Source: Nocardioides glacieisoli (lineage in GTDB: Bacteria; Actinomycetota; Actinomycetes; Propionibacteriales; Nocardioidaceae). From it: a stretch of DNA of 64,000 bases. The notes below the pieces were generated by a model. The model saw only the letters and a program-made list of their open reading frames with translations. It made no database searches and was not told where the DNA came from. A program made the translations under genes and the position numbers. The first letter of the stretch is position 1. Each line of letters starts with the position of its first letter. Location of the stretch: the NCBI RefSeq assembly GCF_004137245.1, contig NZ_SDWS01000003.1, positions 62,001-126,000 of the forward strand, read 5' to 3'. Shown here one piece after another: positions 26,579 to 34,473 of the stretch.

Positions 26579-27102
26579 CGACCGACCCGCGTGCCGAGGG
26601 CTACGACAACGTCGAGCCACCGCGCTGGCTGTCGGTCCGCGACGTCCTTCTCGCAGTGTGCGTCGGGCTGGTGCTGGCCGCAGCGCTCGTCCTGCTGACG
26701 CCGGGCTCGCGCACCCACCTGCTCGGCGGGACCGACCTGCGCGAGACGACGGTCGTCGCCGTGCGCGAGGGCGCCGTGCCGGACGACGTCGACAAGCCGC
26801 GCACGACCTACGACCTGAGCTGGTCGGACGACGGCGAGGTCCGCACCGCGACGTTCAGCCGTGCGGGGAACCCCGACCGCGAGGCCGGCGACACCTGGTC
26901 GCTGTGGGTCTCGCCGGACGGCTCGGTGGTGGAGACGACCTCACCGCAGACGACCTTGCTGGCGCTCGGGATCGGGCTCCCGCTCTTCGTGCTGCTGATC
27001 GGCCTGATCGTCCGCTGGCGCAATCGCGCGATGGCGATGGCCCCCCTCAAGGAGGCCGACAAGATCGAGGCGCAGAGGCAGCGGCGCTCCTCCCGCTCCT
27101 AG
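26575..27102 (+). CDS. Membrane protein of unknown function
   Basis: 175 residues with two membrane segments (residues about 24-42, [18 protein letters not shown], and 128-147, [20 protein letters not shown]). They flank an extracytoplasmic region of about 80 residues with beta-strand character, where [20 protein letters not shown] stands out. The C terminus is basic. No family recognised. The GTG start at 26575 overlaps the glmM stop (GTGA), so it is part of that operon. Its stop shares CTAG (27099-27102) with the convergent gene. Confidence 0.6.
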   Translation: MTTDPRAEGYDNVEPPRWLSVRDVLLAVCVGLVLAAALVLLTPGSRTHLLGGTDLRETTVVAVREGAVPDDVDKPRTTYDLSWSDDGEVRTATFSRAGNPDREAGDTWSLWVSPDGSVVETTSPQTTLLALGIGLPLFVLLIGLIVRWRNRAMAMAPLKEADKIEAQRQRRSSRS

Positions 27103-27452
27103 CGCGCCTCGCGCAGGTCGGTCAACGCGCGCACGGCCCGGCGGGCCGCGGCGGCGCGCTCCGGCACCGAGTCGGCGTACGTCCGGCCAGCCTTCTCGAG
27201 CGACGCGATCTCGACGTCGAGGACGGCGACCTCGTCGGCGTCGCTCAGCACCCGTCGCTGCGCCTCGGTCGCCCCTACCCCCACTGGGGCGTGCTCGATC
27301 GCCCCGGAGGTGCGAGCCGTGGGCACCGCCTCGGCGTTCTCGAGAGCCGCGAGCGCCGTACGCAACGTCGAGACGGTCTCTGCGTCCCGGGCCTTGCGAG
27401 CGGTGAGCAGTGCGGCCCGCAGCCGGTCGCGCAGGGGTGAGTCCGTCGTCAT
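27099..27452 (-). CDS. Small GatB/YqeY-like protein
   Basis: 117 residues. LRDRLRAALLTARKARDAETVSTLRTALAALENAEAV matches the N-terminal helix pair of YqeY-type proteins (read here as two blocks either side of DAETVS), and the C-terminal helices are alanine/arginine-rich. YqeY proteins resemble the tail domain of the GatB amidotransferase subunit; their role is poorly known. CAGGGT lies 6 nt upstream of ATG 27452 on the coding strand, suggesting a leaderless mRNA. Stop nested with the opposing gene in CTAG. Confidence 0.6.
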   Translation of the reverse strand: MTTDSPLRDRLRAALLTARKARDAETVSTLRTALAALENAEAVPTARTSGAIEHAPVGVGATEAQRRVLSDADEVAVLDVEIASLEKAGRTYADSVPERAAAARRAVRALTDLREAR

Positions 27453-27534
27453 GGCGCCACCCTGCCAAGGGCCGACGGGCCCCGCACCCCGATATCCGCA
27501 TGACGGAGGCGTGCGCGGGCACTAGCGTCGCGGC

Positions 27535-28533
27535 GTGGTCGACATCGAGCAGCTCAACCCGCACAACCAGGCCGCACTGCGCGCGTGGTGGGAGGTCGGC
27601 CACGCCGCCACGGCCGAGCGGCCGGGCAAGCCCTGGCCCCTGTGGGAGACGAGCCGCGTCGCCCTTCCGGCACCGAATCCCGAGCGCGGCATCACGCTCC
27701 TCGGCGCCATCGACGGCCGCGAGATGGTCGGCGCCGGGCTGCTGACCCGCACGCTCAAGGAGAACCTCCACTCCGCGATGGCCTTCGCCTGGACCCGCCC
27801 CGACCGCAGGCGCGAGGGGATCGGCCGCCGGCTGGCCCAGGAGCTCGAGGTGATCGCATCGGGCGACGGCCGTACGACGCTGCAGAGCGAGGCCTACCTC
27901 CCGCCCGGCGGTGCCGGCACCGCGCCGGAGGCGTTCGCCGAGGCGATGGGGTACGTCGTCGCGAGCCGGGAGTCGATCAAGGAGCTGACGCTCGCCGACT
28001 ACGCCGACCGGCGCGACGCCCTCGCAGTCGAGACCGACACTGCCCGCGACTACCGGATCATCACCTTCGACACGGTGTGCCCGGACGAGCACCTCGGGTC
28101 GTTCGGTCGCCTGCTCGGCATGCTGATGGACGAGGTGCCGCTCGGCGAGCTGGACCTCGAGGCGTCCGAATGGAGCCCCGAGCGGATCCGCGGGGCCGAG
28201 CAGCGGCAGGTCGACATCGGCCGGCACGTGCACACGGCCATGGCGATCGCTCCGGACGGCGCCGTGGCCGGCGTCTCCGACGTACGTGTCGACGACGACG
28301 ACCCGGTCCACGGGCAGGTCGGCATCACGATCGTCGACCCTGCCCACCGGGGCCACCGGCTGGGGCTTGCGCTCAAGCTCGCGACCCACGACCTGGCCGT
28401 GGCGACGTACCCCGAGCTGCGCGTCCTGGACACCTCCAACGCTGAGGTCAACACGTGGATGAACGCCGTCAACGAGGCGCTGGGCTACCGCACCATCGAG
28501 ACGCTGCTGGAGCTGCAGAAGAAGACGGTGTGA
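27535..28533 (+). CDS. Tandem GNAT N-acetyltransferase, paralogue of 3879-4898
   Basis: 332 residues with two GNAT folds. The N-terminal half has WTRPDRRREGIGRRLAQELE; the C-terminal half has DPAHRGHRLGLALKLATHDL and ends NAEVNTWMNAVNEALGYRTIETLLELQKK. That last block parallels the NAEVNSHMIAVNEVLGF...FQKK end of the other tandem GNAT, so the two are clear paralogues. GTG 27535 is the start, with TAGCGT (27523-27528) 6 nt upstream and an ATGACG -35-like hexamer 17 bp further, so it is probably leaderless. Substrate unknown. Confidence 0.8.
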   Translation: MVDIEQLNPHNQAALRAWWEVGHAATAERPGKPWPLWETSRVALPAPNPERGITLLGAIDGREMVGAGLLTRTLKENLHSAMAFAWTRPDRRREGIGRRLAQELEVIASGDGRTTLQSEAYLPPGGAGTAPEAFAEAMGYVVASRESIKELTLADYADRRDALAVETDTARDYRIITFDTVCPDEHLGSFGRLLGMLMDEVPLGELDLEASEWSPERIRGAEQRQVDIGRHVHTAMAIAPDGAVAGVSDVRVDDDDPVHGQVGITIVDPAHRGHRLGLALKLATHDLAVATYPELRVLDTSNAEVNTWMNAVNEALGYRTIETLLELQKKTV

Positions 28534-28585
28534 GCCGAGCCCGCGTGCTCAGGAAACCCACTCCGCGCCGGGTGAGGCTGGCTGC

Positions 28586-29035
28586 ATGACCACATCAGGG
28601 AATGCTTCCTGGCGGCGCCTCGCGGTGCTGCCGATCATCCTCCTCGTCGCCGGTGTGGGCGTCCTCAATGCCGCCGGCTGGCTCATCGACTCCAGCTCGC
28701 TCGACCAGGGCGAGGACTCGTGGGGCTACGCCTTCGGCGCCTTCTTCCTCACGCTGTACGCCGCCCCGGTCCTCGTCGTCGCGGCGTGCAGCGCCCTCGT
28801 GGGCGGGCTCTCCTCGCTGCCCCGCGCGGCGAAGGCGTGCGCGTGGGTCGGTGCGGTCGTCTGCGGCACGGTGGCGGTGGGACTCGCCGCGGTGGCGCTC
28901 GCGTCGATCCCCGGCGTCGACGCGGAGGTCGCCTTCGGGCTGGTGTCGTTGACGACGGGTCTCGTGCTGGCCGTGCCGGCCGGGCTGTGCGTGCGGCTGA
29001 CCCTGCGTCAGCGCGCCTCGGCGGCCGCGTCGTAG
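28586..29035 (+). CDS. Membrane protein of unknown function
   Basis: 149 residues with four hydrophobic segments: LAVLPIILLVAGVGVLNAAG, FGAFFLTLYAAPVLVVAACSAL, WVGAVVCGTVAVGLAAVAL and LVSLTTGLVLAVPAGLCV. No family recognised. GAGGCTGGCTGC before ATG 28586 gives a plausible ribosome site. The last 28 nt overlap the 3' end of the convergent HxlR regulator gene, so antisense effects between the two messages are possible. Confidence 0.58.
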   Translation: MTTSGNASWRRLAVLPIILLVAGVGVLNAAGWLIDSSSLDQGEDSWGYAFGAFFLTLYAAPVLVVAACSALVGGLSSLPRAAKACAWVGAVVCGTVAVGLAAVALASIPGVDAEVAFGLVSLTTGLVLAVPAGLCVRLTLRQRASAAAS

Positions 29036-29385
29036 GAGTCGCGCGAGCCGAGGATCTGCGTCAGGTGGGTCTCGGCCCAGTCGGTGAGGGTCGCGATCGG
29101 ACCGGTGAGCGAGGCGCCGAGCGGGGTGAGCTCGTAGTCGACACGAGGCGGCACCTGGGCGTGCACGGTGCGCGTGAGCAGGCCGTCGCGCTCCATCGCA
29201 CGCAGCGTCTGGGTGAGCACCTTGGGCGCGACTCCGCCGATGCGGGCGCGCAGCTCGCTGAAGCGCAGCGAGCCGTCCTCGAGGGAGCCGATGACCAGCA
29301 CGGTCCACTTGTCGCCGATCCGGTCGAGCACGACGCGGGTGGGGCAGTCGGGGTCGAAGGCGTCGCCGCGCTCAATGGTAACCAT
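29008..29385 (-). CDS. HxlR-family transcriptional regulator
   Basis: 125 residues with the winged-helix HxlR fold: CPTRVVLDRIGDKWTVLVIGSL (with the typical N-terminal Cys-Pro), then FSELRARIGGVAPKVLTQTLRAMERDGLLTR (recognition helix and wing, in pieces) and VDYELTPLGASL. Redox-sensing members use the N-terminal cysteine. It is divergent from the NAD(P)-binding protein gene and probably controls it. TATAAG lies 6 nt before ATG 29385 on its strand, so the mRNA is probably leaderless and its promoter overlaps the operator described below. Confidence 0.88.
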   Translation of the reverse strand: MVTIERGDAFDPDCPTRVVLDRIGDKWTVLVIGSLEDGSLRFSELRARIGGVAPKVLTQTLRAMERDGLLTRTVHAQVPPRVDYELTPLGASLTGPIATLTDWAETHLTQILGSRDSYDAAAEAR

Positions 29386-29432
29386 GAGGTACTTATAGCA
29401 CGTTGAAGTGCTTGGTTACCAACGGTTACTGT
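29378..29432. promoter_or_regulatory. Divergent promoters with inverted-repeat operator for HxlR regulator
   Basis: GGTAACCA (29378-29385) and its exact complement TGGTTACC (29413-29420) form an inverted repeat; inside it GTACTT and AAGTGC partly continue the symmetry. Rightward promoter: TTGAAG (29403-29408), 18 bp, TACTGT (29427-29432), with the right half-site in its spacer. Leftward -10: TATAAG (29392-29397). Binding would cover both promoters, so mutual repression of regulator and target is likely. Confidence 0.6.
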
Positions 29433-29467
29433 CGGCGCCGTCCACTCCTCACGAAAGGCTCCACCCC

Positions 29468-30052
29468 ATGAAGATCGCCCTGTTCGGCGCCACCGGCATG
29501 GTCGGCTCGCGCATCGCCGCCGAGGCCACTGCCCGCGGCCACCAGGTCACCTCGCTCAGCCGCTCGACGGGCGGCGACCTCGCGGACGCGTCCGCCGTCC
29601 GGGCGGCGGCCGCCGACCACGAGGTGGTCGTCTCCGCCACCGGCCCCAGCCGCACCGGCGAGTCGCACGAGCCGTGGCTCGAGGCGGTCTCGACCCTGAT
29701 CGACAACGCCGGGGACGCGCGCGTGCTGTTCGTCGGCGGTGCGGGCTCGCTGCTGACCCCCGACGGCACCCGCCTCCTCGACACCGACGGGTTCCCGCCG
29801 GAGTACCTCGGCGAGGCCACCTCCGGCGCCGCCGCCCTCGACCTCTTCCGCGCCGCACCCGACTCGCTCGACTGGACCTTCGTCAGCCCGGCCCCCGTGA
29901 TCGCCCCCGGCGAGCGCAGCGGCTCCTACGCCACCTCGCTCGACACCCCGGCCGGCGACTTCATCAGCGCCGAGGACTACGCCGTCGTGCTGCTCGACGA
30001 GATCGAGGAGCCGAAGCACCGCCGGCAGCGCTTCACCGCCGCCGCGGCCTGA
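29468..30052 (+). CDS. NAD(P)-binding oxidoreductase (atypical SDR, YwnB/BLVRB-like)
   Basis: 194 residues starting MKIALFGATGMVGSRIAAEA, the nucleotide-binding GxTGxxG loop of atypical short-chain dehydrogenases. VVSATGP and ARVLFVGGAGSLL are the following core strands; TFVSPAPVIAPGERSGSY is the substrate-side loop. The usual SDR Tyr-x-x-x-Lys is not obvious, as in the YwnB/flavin-reductase-like group. The HxlR regulator opposite probably controls it in response to quinone or electrophile stress (inference from related pairs). CACGAAAGGCTCC gives a ribosome site for ATG 29468. Confidence 0.8.
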   Translation: MKIALFGATGMVGSRIAAEATARGHQVTSLSRSTGGDLADASAVRAAAADHEVVVSATGPSRTGESHEPWLEAVSTLIDNAGDARVLFVGGAGSLLTPDGTRLLDTDGFPPEYLGEATSGAAALDLFRAAPDSLDWTFVSPAPVIAPGERSGSYATSLDTPAGDFISAEDYAVVLLDEIEEPKHRRQRFTAAAA

Positions 30053-30070
30053 CCGGCGTACGCCGTTCGC

Positions 30071-30110
30071 GTCATGAGAATCTCCGGTTCGCACCGGGGA
30101 TTCTCATGAC
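30071..30110. repeat. 40-bp palindrome, copy 1 (GTCATG...CATGAC family)
   Basis: An 18-bp stem (left arm GTCATGAGAATCTCCGGT, one G-T wobble) with a 4-nt TCGC loop. It lies 18 nt after the NAD(P)-binding protein stop and is identical over all 40 bases to 31181-31220. It could work as a bidirectional terminator. It marks the left edge of the DUF559-like cassette. Confidence 0.85.
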
Positions 30111-30224
30111 GTACGTCGGCGGAGTGGGTCGCGGACTGTCCACAGGCCCGCGTGCGGCGGGGTTCTCCCCAGCCGATCGGCACCACGGTCGCGCGCGGAG
30201 CGCCGGTTCGCCGATCCTGCGGGC

Positions 30225-31187
30225 ATGCCGAAGAAGGGGGAGTCGCCGCGGGCGCGTTCCGATCGCGAGACGAACCTGCGCCTCGTACGACGCCTGGGAG
30301 ACGCCCAGGGTGGTGTGGTCTCGCGTGACCAGCTCAGGGGTCTCGGAGTGAGCGACCACCAGCTCGCGGCCGATCTCGCAGCGCACCGATGGCGAGCCGT
30401 GCACAGCCAGAGCGTCGCGGTCCACACGGGTCCGCTCGACCGACTCGGCCAGCACTGGGCGGCGGTCTTCGAGGCGGGCGACCGTGGCTGCCTCGACGGC
30501 ACCTCAGCGCTGATCGCGGGCGGTCTCGAGCACTACACGGAGGACGTGGTGCGGGTGTCGGTTCCGCGCGGGGTGCTGGTCCGCCGCGCCACAGGGATCG
30601 ACATCCGCCAGACGCGTCGGTGGGAGGGCGGCGACCTGGCGCCGTCGGGCATCCCGCGCACCCGGCCCGAGGTCGCCGGCGTACGCGCGGCGCTGTGGGC
30701 GCAGTCGGACAAGCAGGCCACCCTGCTGCTGACGATGACCGTCCAGCAGGGGCTCACCAGCGCCGAACGGTTCGGCGCGCAGCTCATGCGGGTCCGCAGG
30801 CACCGCCGCCGGACACTCGTCACGACGGTCGTCACCGACCTGCTCGGCGGCGTGAGGTCCCTCGGAGAGCACGAGTTCGCGCAGATGTGCCGGCTCCGCG
30901 GGCTGCCCGAGCCGACCCGCCAGGTGGTCAGGAGGAGTCCCGGCGGTCGGTGGTACCTCGACGTCGCCTGGGAGCCGTGGGGAGTCGTCGTCGAGATCGA
31001 CGGCATCCACCACGAGTGGGCCGTCAACGTCGTCGCCGACGCGTTGCGCCACAACGCGATCGCGCTCGACCGGGCAGTGGTCCTCCGGCTCCCGCTGCTC
31101 GGCTTGAGGGTCGCCCCCGACGAGTTCTTCGTCCAGATCACCGAGGCGCTCGTCGCTCGGGGATGCCCGCTCGTCGTTGCGTCATGA
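30225..31187 (+). CDS. AbiEi-like HTH plus DUF559/Vsr-type nuclease-fold protein
   Basis: 320 residues. The N terminus (about 18-70: LGDAQGGVVSRDQLRGLGVSDHQL, RWRAVHSQSVAVHTG) is the winged-helix domain seen in AbiEi-type antitoxins. The C-terminal 110 residues resemble the DUF559 PD-(D/E)xK nuclease fold related to Vsr: SLGEHEF (Glu215), WYLDVAW (Asp246) and VVVEIDG (Glu257, Asp259), then HHEW. The catalytic-type acidic residues are kept, so nuclease activity is possible, but the family has no settled role. TGTCCACAG and TTCTCCCCAG stand upstream. Bracketed by two identical 40-bp palindromes; its TGA stop (31185-31187) lies inside the right one. No AbiEii toxin gene is adjacent. Confidence 0.7.
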   Translation: MPKKGESPRARSDRETNLRLVRRLGDAQGGVVSRDQLRGLGVSDHQLAADLAAHRWRAVHSQSVAVHTGPLDRLGQHWAAVFEAGDRGCLDGTSALIAGGLEHYTEDVVRVSVPRGVLVRRATGIDIRQTRRWEGGDLAPSGIPRTRPEVAGVRAALWAQSDKQATLLLTMTVQQGLTSAERFGAQLMRVRRHRRRTLVTTVVTDLLGGVRSLGEHEFAQMCRLRGLPEPTRQVVRRSPGGRWYLDVAWEPWGVVVEIDGIHHEWAVNVVADALRHNAIALDRAVVLRLPLLGLRVAPDEFFVQITEALVARGCPLVVAS

Positions 31188-31220
31188 GAATCTCCGGTTC
31201 GCACCGGGGATTCTCATGAC
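31181..31220. repeat. 40-bp palindrome, copy 2 (GTCATG...CATGAC family)
   Basis: Identical in all 40 positions to 30071-30110. It overlaps the last seven bases of the DUF559-like gene, supplying its TGA stop within the left arm, and ends 6 nt before the convergent coaA stop. It can therefore act as terminator for both genes. The exact identity of two copies 1.1 kb apart suggests recent duplication, gene conversion or strong constraint. Confidence 0.85.
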
Positions 31221-31226
31221 GTCCGC

Positions 31227-32207
31227 TCAGAGCTTGCGGAGGCGGACGTACTTCACCGAGTGGTCGGCGTCCTTGCGGAGCACCAGGTTGGCGCGGGAGC
31301 GGGTGGGGGCGACGTTCTGTACGAGGTTCGGCTCGTTGATCGAGTCCCAGATGCGCGTGGCCTGGTCGACGGCCTCGTCGTGGGAGAGGGCGGCGTACTT
31401 GCGGAAGTACGACGCCGGGTCGCGGAAGGCGGTCTCGCGCAGCCGCAGGAAGCGGTCGACGTACCAGCGCTTGATGTCGGTCAGGGCGGCGTCGACGTAG
31501 ACGGAGAAGTCGAAGAAGTCGCTGACCGCCAGGCCGGTGCGGCCGTCCTCGCGCACGCGGGCGGGCTGGAGGACGTTGAGGCCCTCGATGATCACGATGT
31601 CGGGCCGCTTCACCACGACCTTCTCGTCGGGGACAACGTCGTAGACGAGGTGGGAGTAGATCGGCGCCTCCACCTCGTCGCGACCCGACTTGATGTCGAT
31701 GACGAACTTCAGCAGCGCCCGGCGGTCGTAGGACTCCGGGAACCCCTTGCGGTGCAGGAGCCCGCGGCGCTCGAGCTCGGCGTTGGGGAGCAGGAAGCCG
31801 TCGGTCGTGACGAGCGCGACGTTGGGGTGCTCGGGCCAGTGGGCGAGCATCTGCTGCAGCACGCGGGCGGTGGTCGACTTGCCGACCGCGACCGAGCCGG
31901 CGAGGCCGATCACGAAGGGCGTACGCGGTGGGGTGACGCGGTGGAGGAACTCCTCCTGCTCGCGATGGAGCCGCGAGTTGCCCGCGACGTAGAGGCTGAG
32001 CAGGCGGGAGAGCGGGAGGTAGACCTGCTCGATCTCGTGCAGGTCCAGCTGGTCGCCCAGGCCGCGCAGGCGGAGGACCTCGTCGGGGGTGAGGGCGGTC
32101 TCGGCGGTGCCGGCGAGCTGGGCCCACGCGGCCCGCTCGAGCTCGACGTAGGGCGAGGACTCGTTGCCTGGGGCCGAGCCGTTGGAGGACGACGCGACCT
32201 CGGACAT
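31227..32207 (-). CDS. coaA: Type I pantothenate kinase
   Basis: 326 residues. It phosphorylates pantothenate in the first step of coenzyme A synthesis. The P-loop is [18 protein letters not shown] (about residues 96-113); [31 protein letters not shown] and [13 protein letters not shown] are signature segments of the prokaryotic CoaA family, which is feedback-inhibited by CoA. The frame is open upstream, but ATG 32207 (MSEVASSS) is the likely start, with CACAAT 7 nt before it. Divergent from glmS, 65 nt apart. Confidence 0.96.
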   Translation of the reverse strand: MSEVASSSNGSAPGNESSPYVELERAAWAQLAGTAETALTPDEVLRLRGLGDQLDLHEIEQVYLPLSRLLSLYVAGNSRLHREQEEFLHRVTPPRTPFVIGLAGSVAVGKSTTARVLQQMLAHWPEHPNVALVTTDGFLLPNAELERRGLLHRKGFPESYDRRALLKFVIDIKSGRDEVEAPIYSHLVYDVVPDEKVVVKRPDIVIIEGLNVLQPARVREDGRTGLAVSDFFDFSVYVDAALTDIKRWYVDRFLRLRETAFRDPASYFRKYAALSHDEAVDQATRIWDSINEPNLVQNVAPTRSRANLVLRKDADHSVKYVRLRKL

Positions 32208-32272
32208 GGGTGCGATTGTGGCACCGCTCCGCGCCGCGGGGGCGCGGAGGCCTGCCGATAGACTCCGCGGCC

Positions 32273-34117
32273 ATGTGCGGAATCGTCGGGTACGTGGGTG
32301 CCAAGCCGGCCGAGGGCGTCGTGATCGAGGGCCTGAGGCGACTGGAGTACCGCGGCTACGACTCCGCCGGCATCGCACTCGTCGACGGCGGATCGATCGT
32401 CAGCGACAAGCGCGCGGGCAAGCTCGCCAACCTCGAGAAGGCCATCGCCGAGTCGCCGTTGCCGCAGGTCACGACCGGCATCGGGCACACCCGCTGGGCC
32501 ACCCACGGCCCGCCGACCGACCGCAACGCGCACCCCCACCTGGGACGTACGCGCCGGGTCGCGCTCGTGCACAACGGCATCATCGAGAACTTCGCCGAGC
32601 TGCGCGGCCGCCTCGAGTCCGAGGGCGTCGAGATGGCGTCCGACACCGACACCGAGGTCGCCGCGCACCTCCTCGAGGAGCAGCTCGAGACGGGCGTCGA
32701 CCTGACCGTCGCGATGCAGAACGTCTGCCGCGGCCTCCACGGCGCCTTCACCCTCGTCGCCGTCGACGCCCATGACCCCGACCGCGTCGTCGCCGCCCGC
32801 CGCAACTCGCCGCTCGTCGTCGGCATCGGGGAGGGCGAGAACTTCCTCGGCTCCGACGTCGCCGCCTTCATCGAGCACACCCGCGAGGCGATGGAGCTCG
32901 ACCAGGACCAGGTCGTCACCATCACCCGCGACGGCGTGAGCGTCTCGGGCTTCGACGGAACGCCCGCCGAGGGCCGCCGTTACCACGTCGACTGGGACCT
33001 CTCGGCCGCCGAGAAGGACGGCCACGACTGGTTCATGCGCAAGGAGATCTTCGAGCAGCCGCGCGCGGTCGCCGACTCGCTCCTGGGTCGCCGCGGCACC
33101 GACGGCCTGCTCCAGCTCGACGAGATGCGCCTGTCCGACCAGGACCTCCGCGACGTCGACAAGATCATCATCATCGCGGCCGGCACGTCCTTCTACGCCG
33201 GCATGGTCGCGAAGTACGCCATCGAGCACTGGTGCCGGATCCCGGTCGAGGTCGAGCTGGCCAGCGAGTTCCGCTACCGCGACCCGATCCTCACCAGCGA
33301 CACCCTGGTCGTCGCGATCAGCCAGTCGGGCGAGACCGCCGACACCCTCCAGGCGATCCGTCACGCCCGCGAGCAGCGCTCGAAGGTGCTGTCGATCTGC
33401 AACACCAACGGCTCGACCATCCCGCGCGAGTCCGACGGCGTCATCTACACCCACGCCGGCCCGGAGATCGGCGTCGCGTCGACCAAGGGGTTCCTCACCC
33501 AGCTGGTCGCCTGCTACCTCCTGGCGCTCTACCTCGCACAGGTCAAGGGCACCCGCTACGGCGACGAGATCTCGCAGGTGATGGACCAGCTGGACCAGAT
33601 GCCGGCCCACATCCAGACCGTGCTCGACAAGTCCGAGCAGGTCTACGGCCTGGCCCGCGACCACGTGGGCAGCCGCTCGGTGCTGTTCCTCGGTCGCCAC
33701 GCCGGTTACCCGGTCGCCCTCGAGGGAGCCCTCAAGCTCAAGGAGATCGCCTACCTCCACGCCGAGGGGTTCGCGGCCGGTGAGCTCAAGCACGGCCCGA
33801 TCGCCCTCGTCGAGGAGGGCCTGCCGATCCTGTGCATCGTGCCTCCGCGCGGGCGCGACCAGCTCCACGACAAGATGATCAGCGGCATCCAGGAGGTGCG
33901 CGCCCGCGGGGCCCGCACGCTCTGCCTCGCCGAGGAGGGCGACACGGCCATCGAGCCCTACGCCGACGTGCTGATCACGCTGCCGCAGGTGCCCGTGCTG
34001 CTCCAGCCCCTCGTCGCGGTGGTGCCCCTGCAGCTCTTCGCGTGCGAGCTGGCCACGCAGCTCGGCCACGACGTCGACCAGCCGCGCAACCTCGCCAAGT
34101 CCGTCACGGTCGAATAG
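32273..34117 (+). CDS. glmS: Glutamine-fructose-6-phosphate aminotransferase (isomerizing)
   Basis: 614 residues. Cys2 of MCGIVGYVG is the glutaminase nucleophile, so the start must be ATG 32273. Glutaminase domain 2-225 ([34 protein letters not shown]), then two SIS sugar-isomerase domains ([40 protein letters not shown], split here) and the C-terminal [13 protein letters not shown]. It makes glucosamine-6-phosphate for cell-wall precursors. TAGACT lies 8 nt upstream, suggesting a near-leaderless mRNA and no glmS ribozyme. It heads the block through tsaD. Confidence 0.97.
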   Translation: MCGIVGYVGAKPAEGVVIEGLRRLEYRGYDSAGIALVDGGSIVSDKRAGKLANLEKAIAESPLPQVTTGIGHTRWATHGPPTDRNAHPHLGRTRRVALVHNGIIENFAELRGRLESEGVEMASDTDTEVAAHLLEEQLETGVDLTVAMQNVCRGLHGAFTLVAVDAHDPDRVVAARRNSPLVVGIGEGENFLGSDVAAFIEHTREAMELDQDQVVTITRDGVSVSGFDGTPAEGRRYHVDWDLSAAEKDGHDWFMRKEIFEQPRAVADSLLGRRGTDGLLQLDEMRLSDQDLRDVDKIIIIAAGTSFYAGMVAKYAIEHWCRIPVEVELASEFRYRDPILTSDTLVVAISQSGETADTLQAIRHAREQRSKVLSICNTNGSTIPRESDGVIYTHAGPEIGVASTKGFLTQLVACYLLALYLAQVKGTRYGDEISQVMDQLDQMPAHIQTVLDKSEQVYGLARDHVGSRSVLFLGRHAGYPVALEGALKLKEIAYLHAEGFAAGELKHGPIALVEEGLPILCIVPPRGRDQLHDKMISGIQEVRARGARTLCLAEEGDTAIEPYADVLITLPQVPVLLQPLVAVVPLQLFACELATQLGHDVDQPRNLAKSVTVE

Positions 34118-34119
34118 GC

Positions 34120-34473
34120 ATGCCGATCATCGGCGTCGGCATCGACGTGGTCGACATCGACCGCTTCGTGCAGTCCCTCGAGCGCACGCCCAACCTCCGC
34201 GGGCGGCTGTTCACCGACGCCGAGGCGTCGCGCCCGCCGGCCTCGCTGGCCGCCCGGTTCGCGGCGAAGGAGGCGATCGCCAAGGCGCTCGGCGCCCCGG
34301 TCGGGATGGCCTGGCACGACGCCGAGATCGTCTCTGAGGAGACCGGGCGCCCGCGCTTCGAGATCCGCGGCACCGTGGCGGCGCAGGCGGAGGCGCTCGG
34401 CGTGGTCCACGTCCACGTCTCGCTCTCCCACGACGCCGGCATCGCGTCGGCCGTCGTGATCCTGGAGAGCTGA
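34120..34473 (+). CDS. acpS: Holo-[acyl-carrier-protein] synthase
   Basis: 117 residues. It transfers phosphopantetheine from CoA to acyl carrier protein. [12 protein letters not shown] at the N terminus carries the Mg-binding Asp, and [12 protein letters not shown] is the second family signature; [17 protein letters not shown] closes the fold. It begins 2 nt after the glmS stop and overlaps nnr by one base, so it is translated as part of the operon. coaA, which supplies CoA, is divergent at the other end of glmS. Confidence 0.95.
   Translation: MPIIGVGIDVVDIDRFVQSLERTPNLRGRLFTDAEASRPPASLAARFAAKEAIAKALGAPVGMAWHDAEIVSEETGRPRFEIRGTVAAQAEALGVVHVHVSLSHDAGIASAVVILES

Noticed and set aside
29008..29035. 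Misannotated end of either the membrane protein or the HxlR regulator because they overlap by 28 nt
   Set aside because: Both frames read as normal protein to their stops, and tail-to-tail overlaps are common in this window.
30138..30172. Replication origin
   Set aside because: Two DnaA-box-like motifs only, with no AT-rich region and no dnaA or dnaN nearby.
30225..31187. Complete AbiE toxin-antitoxin system
   Set aside because: The AbiEi-like domain is present, but no AbiEii nucleotidyltransferase gene is on either side.
32208..32272. glmS ribozyme or riboswitch upstream of glmS
   Set aside because: Only 65 nt separate coaA and glmS, and the TAGACT element leaves at most a couple of untranslated bases.
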